Below, in pieces: positions 62,701 through 64,000 of a DNA stretch of 64,000 nucleotides (positions are counted from its first letter, which is position 1; every line of letters starts with the position of its first letter). The stretch lies in assembly GCF_000175635.1 (NCBI RefSeq), contig NZ_ACVP01000023.1, forward strand, positions 248,001 through 312,000, given 5' to 3'. The notes under the pieces were generated by a model that saw only the letters and a list, made by a program, of their open reading frames with translations, was not told where the DNA came from and did not search any database. Source of the DNA: Corynebacterium tuberculostearicum SK141 (GTDB lineage Bacteria > Actinomycetota > Actinomycetes > Mycobacteriales > Mycobacteriaceae). The position numbers and the translations under genes are program-made.

Positions 62701-63266
62701 TCCAAATTGGCCTGCATGCCGGTGAGCTTGCGCTGCGCTTTTTCCTTGCGGCGGCGGTGCTTAAGCACACCCGCGGCCTCTTCGATATACGAGCGCCGGT
62801 CCTCGGGCCGCGATTCCAGGATCTCAGAAAGCTTGCCCTGGCCGACGATAATGTGCATCTCGCGGCCAATGCCCGAATCAGATAGCAGCTCCTGAATATC
62901 CATCAGGCGCGCTTTGGAGCCATTGATTTCGTATTCGCTGGCGCCATCGCGGAACATGCGGCGGGTGACCGACACTTCCGAGTATTCGATCGGCAGCGCA
63001 CCGTCCGCATTATCGATGGTGAGGGTGACCTCGGCGCGCCCCAGAGCCTTGCGGTCGCCGGCGCCGGCGAAGATGACGTCCTGCATCTTTCCGCCGCGCA
63101 GCGTCTTGGCGCTTCCCTCACCCATAACCCAGGCCAGGGCGTCCACCACATTGGACTTGCCGGAGCCATTCGGTCCGACGACGGCGCAAATTCCGGGCTC
63201 GAATTTCAGAGACGTCGCCGACGCGAATGATTTGAAGCCTTTCAGCGTCAGCGATTTCAGGTGCAT
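59745..63266 (-). CDS. smc: Chromosome segregation ATPase Smc
   Basis: 1173 aa. N-terminal ATPase head with Walker A GPNGSGKSNVVDAL near residues 32-45; a coiled coil from about 170-495; a hinge domain around 500-660 (KIEVGEHFQPLAEFITTKYETAVAAALG); a second coiled coil; and the C-terminal head with signature LSLLSGGEKSLTALAM near 1075 and Walker B FYVMDEVEAALDD near 1100. Smc with ScpA and ScpB organises and separates sister chromosomes. scpAB is not in the window. ftsY follows 89 nt downstream. Confidence 0.97.
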   Translation of the reverse strand: MHLKSLTLKGFKSFASATSLKFEPGICAVVGPNGSGKSNVVDALAWVMGEGSAKTLRGGKMQDVIFAGAGDRKALGRAEVTLTIDNADGALPIEYSEVSVTRRMFRDGASEYEINGSKARLMDIQELLSDSGIGREMHIIVGQGKLSEILESRPEDRRSYIEEAAGVLKHRRRKEKAQRKLTGMQANLDRLQDLTDELGKQLKPLARQAEAAQRAATVQADLRDARLRLAGDRVVRLRSKFQEAERAAEVLAEQVEEVTAQLEEATGSQLEVEAQLEEVNPKADAAQKLWFDLSTLSERISATLRIAEERAANAGAQLAYSGQDPDDLEARAARADEEHAELLAAAEEAAERLEAIREEVAERREAFEAAEREHMAQLRAIADRREGVVRLIAAEEKAAGQVTSAEEELARQEETLTSTKQRTQAAQAEADEVADKLQSLAGEREPLEEAHVRAASESGAADKRLEQLRDEQRERERAVYTLRSRIDTLAQTAPEKIEVGEHFQPLAEFITTKYETAVAAALGAFAEAQAGEISAQLIADLEKGTRSALIDVSVAAPSSSWRVDATLPAGTSWLLDHIAVVPEVSAALHRLLADVVLVSDVAEAKKLVAEDPRLRAVTESGVVLGEGWVEVGTGASSTVEVSARIAEAEEQLESATQELEELSGTLEGAKIAAEDARVTAASAKAALREHDTEVDAWKRDHQRLLKQYEANKNEHEKAAARATEIEVKLTEARTQLADARDRLARVDADEQPDEPSSAERDEASAALEQVKSMEMEAQVAARSAQDHVGQVAGKGEALRRQAQHERQAKARHEQAMARRKAQGELAGAVAKHSRDLAARAAQLLERATSERDDYFAQRTSLNSQLQQVKQHVSAARQQLDRLSNRAHDSEIARSQAQVRVDEAEAKIVEQLGIAISDLLQDYTPGEDFDRGAENARLKQAEKDLNSLGKVNPLALEEYKALEERYSFLSTQLEDVIQARKDLAGVIEDVDAQILQLFTDAWHDVEAEFPKVFQTLFPGGEGRLILTEPEDMLTTGIEVEARPPGKKVKRLSLLSGGEKSLTALAMLVTIFRARPSPFYVMDEVEAALDDVNLRRLIALFEELRKDSQLIVITHQKPTMDVANVLYGVTMRGDGVTRVISQRMNPAGSAPGTEQASEDATRLGVDAPRGEEAGK

Positions 63267-63344
63267 TTGGGTAAGTTTAGCAAGCCTTGAACGCAGCTGC
63301 CCAGCCGAGCCTAGAGGCTCGCTTCGGCGGGCTTGTGCTGCGAG

Positions 63345-63629
63345 TTAACGTTCGATGAAGCCAGATTCGCCCTTAGGGGAAGCCCATTGTTCGACAACCA
63401 GATCCACCGTTCCCGGGCGGCGGGTCGTACTCGGCTGCTCATTGAGGAGGCCCAGCAAGTCCTCGCATTTCTCCCGCGGGCCTTCCGCTACCACCTGCAC
63501 CCGGCCATCTCTCAGATTGGTGGCATGCCCGCTCAAACCGAGCTCCAAGGCCCGGGAGCGCGTCCACCAACGAAAGCCCACTCCTTGGACGTGCCCATGG
63601 ACAAAAGCGGTCATTCTCTCCAGTGCCAT
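63345..63629 (-). CDS. acyP: Acylphosphatase
   Basis: 94 aa. It hydrolyses acyl phosphates. The substrate-binding loop [21 protein letters not shown] near residues 11-31 carries the catalytic Arg, and [17 protein letters not shown] with the catalytic Asn follows near 34-50. The ATG at 63629 is preceded by GGGAGG; another in-frame ATG is at 63614. It lies 78 nt upstream of smc, as in many actinobacteria. Confidence 0.93.
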   Translation of the reverse strand: MALERMTAFVHGHVQGVGFRWWTRSRALELGLSGHATNLRDGRVQVVAEGPREKCEDLLGLLNEQPSTTRRPGTVDLVVEQWASPKGESGFIER

Positions 63630-63645
63630 GCGGCCTCCCAAATTT

Positions 63646-64000
63646 CTAATAGCGGTCGTGGTGTCCCTTATCGCGCAATACGCGGCGATCCTCTTCGCTG
63701 CGGCGAGTAACGGGATCGGATCCGTCCCAGCACTCTACGCCCTTCAGTTCCGGCATCATATCGCGGTGGAATACCGGGTCAATGCCGTGGCTGCGCTGTT
63801 CGTTGTAATTCTTGAGCAGCTTAATCGCCACACCGGATAGCGGCACGATGGCGATGATATTGAGGATCACCATGGTTGCCGCACCGGTATCGGCCAACGC
63901 AAAGACCAGCGGCAGGGAGCCCACTGCGCCAAACCAAACGAAGAAGAGAACGACGAGGCGGAAAATCACCAACGCAGGCTTGCTCTGGGTGAGGTATTCC
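63646..64000 (-). CDS. AGCS-family sodium:amino acid symporter, C-terminal part
   Basis: Only the last 118 residues or so are in the window; the frame stays open to the right edge. The translated part begins [20 protein letters not shown], has membrane helices near the start and at [21 protein letters not shown], and ends with a hydrophilic tail [14 protein letters not shown] and a basic [19 protein letters not shown]. The helix pattern and the [10 protein letters not shown] segment match the end of the alanine/glycine:cation symporter family. Members import Ala, Gly or similar with Na+. A TTG at 63972 is not the true start. Confidence 0.75.
   Translation of the reverse strand, partial: EYLTQSKPALVIFRLVVLFFVWFGAVGSLPLVFALADTGAATMVILNIIAIVPLSGVAIKLLKNYNEQRSHGIDPVFHRDMMPELKGVECWDGSDPVTRRSEEDRRVLRDKGHHDRY

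Overview
The window is a stretch of a Corynebacterium chromosome (high-GC actinobacterium). Support comes from mycothione reductase (mtr), FtsY with an N-terminal membrane anchor, a menaquinone-type malate dehydrogenase (mqo), long acidic tails on S2 and S16, -10 boxes of the TAGAAT/TAGGGT type, and a gene order (mqo, hydrolase, mtr, map, pbp, ispG, rseP, dxr, rlmN, cdsA, frr, pyrH, tsf, rpsB, xerC, dprA, comM, rnhB, lepB, rplS, trmD, rimM, rpsP, ffh, glnD, glnK, ftsY, smc) that I recall from C. glutamicum and relatives. The species cannot be named from the sequence alone. No rRNA, tRNA, CRISPR array or prophage was found.

Layout. 1-3000: an ABC-2 exporter (permease only begun at the left edge) with a LuxR-type response regulator and its histidine kinase. 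3055-5232: a coupled PhzF-like/SelO pair. 5300-10770: mqo, an alpha/beta hydrolase, mtr and two paralogous secreted small proteins. 10888-17414: a minus-strand block for N-terminal Met removal (map), a lipoprotein transpeptidase, two MEP isoprenoid enzymes (ispG, dxr) and the site-2 protease rseP. 17592-22304: a DUF2631 membrane protein, a second ABC exporter, rlmN and a LapA-domain protein. 22388-26942: cdsA, frr, pyrH, tsf, rpsB. 27321-34604: an M23 peptidase, xerC, dprA, comM, yraN, a DUF2469 protein, rnhB and two tandem signal peptidase genes.

34690-36400 holds an IS110-family insertion between lepB and rplS, with a structured non-coding left end that is a candidate bridge RNA. 36476-43942: rplS, tex, a membrane protein of unknown function, an unknown gene coupled to trmD-rimM, a cupin/TetR pair and rpsP. 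44295-50883: an acyltransferase-3/SGNH protein, ffh, glnD, glnK. 51115-57303: a complete Mrp Na+/H+ antiporter operon (A with B fused, then C-D-E-F-G). 57676-64000: ftsY, smc, an acylphosphatase, and the end of an AGCS symporter cut by the right edge.

Most of the window is conserved housekeeping: translation, SRP-dependent targeting and signal peptide cleavage (ffh, ftsY, lepB), chromosome segregation (smc, xerC), nitrogen sensing (glnD, glnK) and envelope lipid supply. The accessory or unusual parts are the IS110 element, the duplicated lepB, the secreted paralogue pair with a structured leader, the Mrp operon with a palindromic operator candidate, the glnK-glnD pair with no amtB beside it, and a terminator whose arms contain DnaA boxes.
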